A stretch of DNA of 64,000 nt from Microtetraspora sp. NBRC 13810. GTDB taxonomy: Bacteria; Actinomycetota; Actinomycetes; Streptosporangiales; Streptosporangiaceae. The notes beneath the pieces are model-generated. The model made no database searches and had not been told where the DNA came from. It saw nothing but the letters and a program-made list of their open reading frames with translations. The DNA lies in assembly GCF_030268685.1 (NCBI RefSeq), contig NZ_BSRQ01000028.1, positions 55,504 through 119,503 on the forward strand. The letters run 5' to 3'. The translations under genes were made by a program, and so were the position numbers. Shown here piece after piece: positions 63,767 through 64,000 of the stretch (the stretch's first letter is position 1; every line of letters begins with the position of its first letter).

Positions 63767-64000
63767 TACGGAACTTGCCCACGATACAGAATAGGCGCGA
63801 GAGCACAGCTGATGCGAGCCCCTCGCTGATTGCTTCTCCATGACCGGTTGGCCGTCTCGCGCTAGCGCGGCACAGTGAGGTGATCTCAGCGAAATAGTTC
63901 GGGGCAATTGGGATTTCTTGGACGCCGGTGGCGACGTTCCGGGCCTATCGGGAGGAGTTGCCGAAGGCCGGAAACAGACGTGGAGCCCCCGGTAGAAGAG
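63767..64000. other. Right end of window, no gene seen
   Basis: No frame with a family motif or ribosome site on either strand; slightly lower GC content than upstream. Confidence 0.5.

Overview
The window is about 64 kb of high-GC actinomycete chromosome. The gene order rsmG-parA-parB, yidD-rnpA-rpmH, dnaA-dnaN-gnd-recF-dciA-gyrB-gyrA-DUF3566-tRNA-Ile is the usual actinomycete origin arrangement. GTG and TTG starts are frequent, several transcripts look leaderless, and the helix-turn-helix/DUF397 gene pairs together with an FxLD lanthipeptide cluster fit a filamentous actinomycete, probably Streptosporangiales. The genus is an inference; nothing here proves it.

Layout. 1-10.5 kb: endonuclease IV, an SDR, two membrane glycosyltransferases, a class A penicillin-binding protein, DUF5318, PadR and inositol-1-phosphate synthase, a block that resembles the mycobacterial ponA1-ino1 neighbourhood, then idi. 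10.6-24.4 kb: MFS transporter, CCA-adding enzyme, YbaK-like deacylase, then the conserved cell-envelope/redox block DUF6049-murJ-pseudokinase-sigM-anti-sigma-trxB-trxA and a GNAT. 24.5-29.3 kb: aminotransferase, D-Ala-D-Ala ligase-like gene, a gene-free tract filled with degenerate 16-17 bp tandem repeats, and a threonine aldolase. 29.3-33.6 kb: a parS array (five perfect sites, one degraded), a decayed stretch, then parB, parA (with a seventh parS inside it) and rsmG. 33.7-49.2 kb: khpB, yidC, yidD, rnpA, rpmH, dnaA, oriC, dnaN, gnd, recF, dciA, gyrB, gyrA, DUF3566 and tRNA-Ile(GAT).

From tRNA-Ile onward the DNA is accessory. A truncated tyrosine-recombinase gene abuts the tRNA 3' end. After it come a HAD hydrolase, a frameshifted endonuclease/exonuclease/phosphatase-family remnant and a GntR/UTRA regulator. 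These are followed by a compact class I lanthipeptide operon: a 58-residue FxLD-type precursor, a LanB that lacks the elimination domain, a LanC cyclase, and one protein in which a SpaB_C-type elimination domain is joined to a PIMT-like (isoaspartate) methyltransferase, then an unrecognised helical protein. The proposed pathway is: LanB glutamylates core Ser/Thr, the detached SpaB_C domain eliminates glutamate, LanC closes thioether rings, and the methyltransferase acts on a core Asp (Asp45), most likely to give succinimide/isoaspartate. No transporter or leader protease is visible.

Beyond the operon lie a minus-strand set of small unknown genes (one short Cys-rich product also carries an FDLD motif), a decayed stretch, a membrane-protein/winged-helix pair behind a twin-palindrome operator, and a Streptomyces-style signalling module (HATPase, DUF5753 HTH regulator, DUF397). 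The most unusual items are the FxLD operon with its domain rearrangement, the minisatellite-like repeat tract, the parS array, and DnaA boxes lying in the YPQ codons of dnaA domain II.
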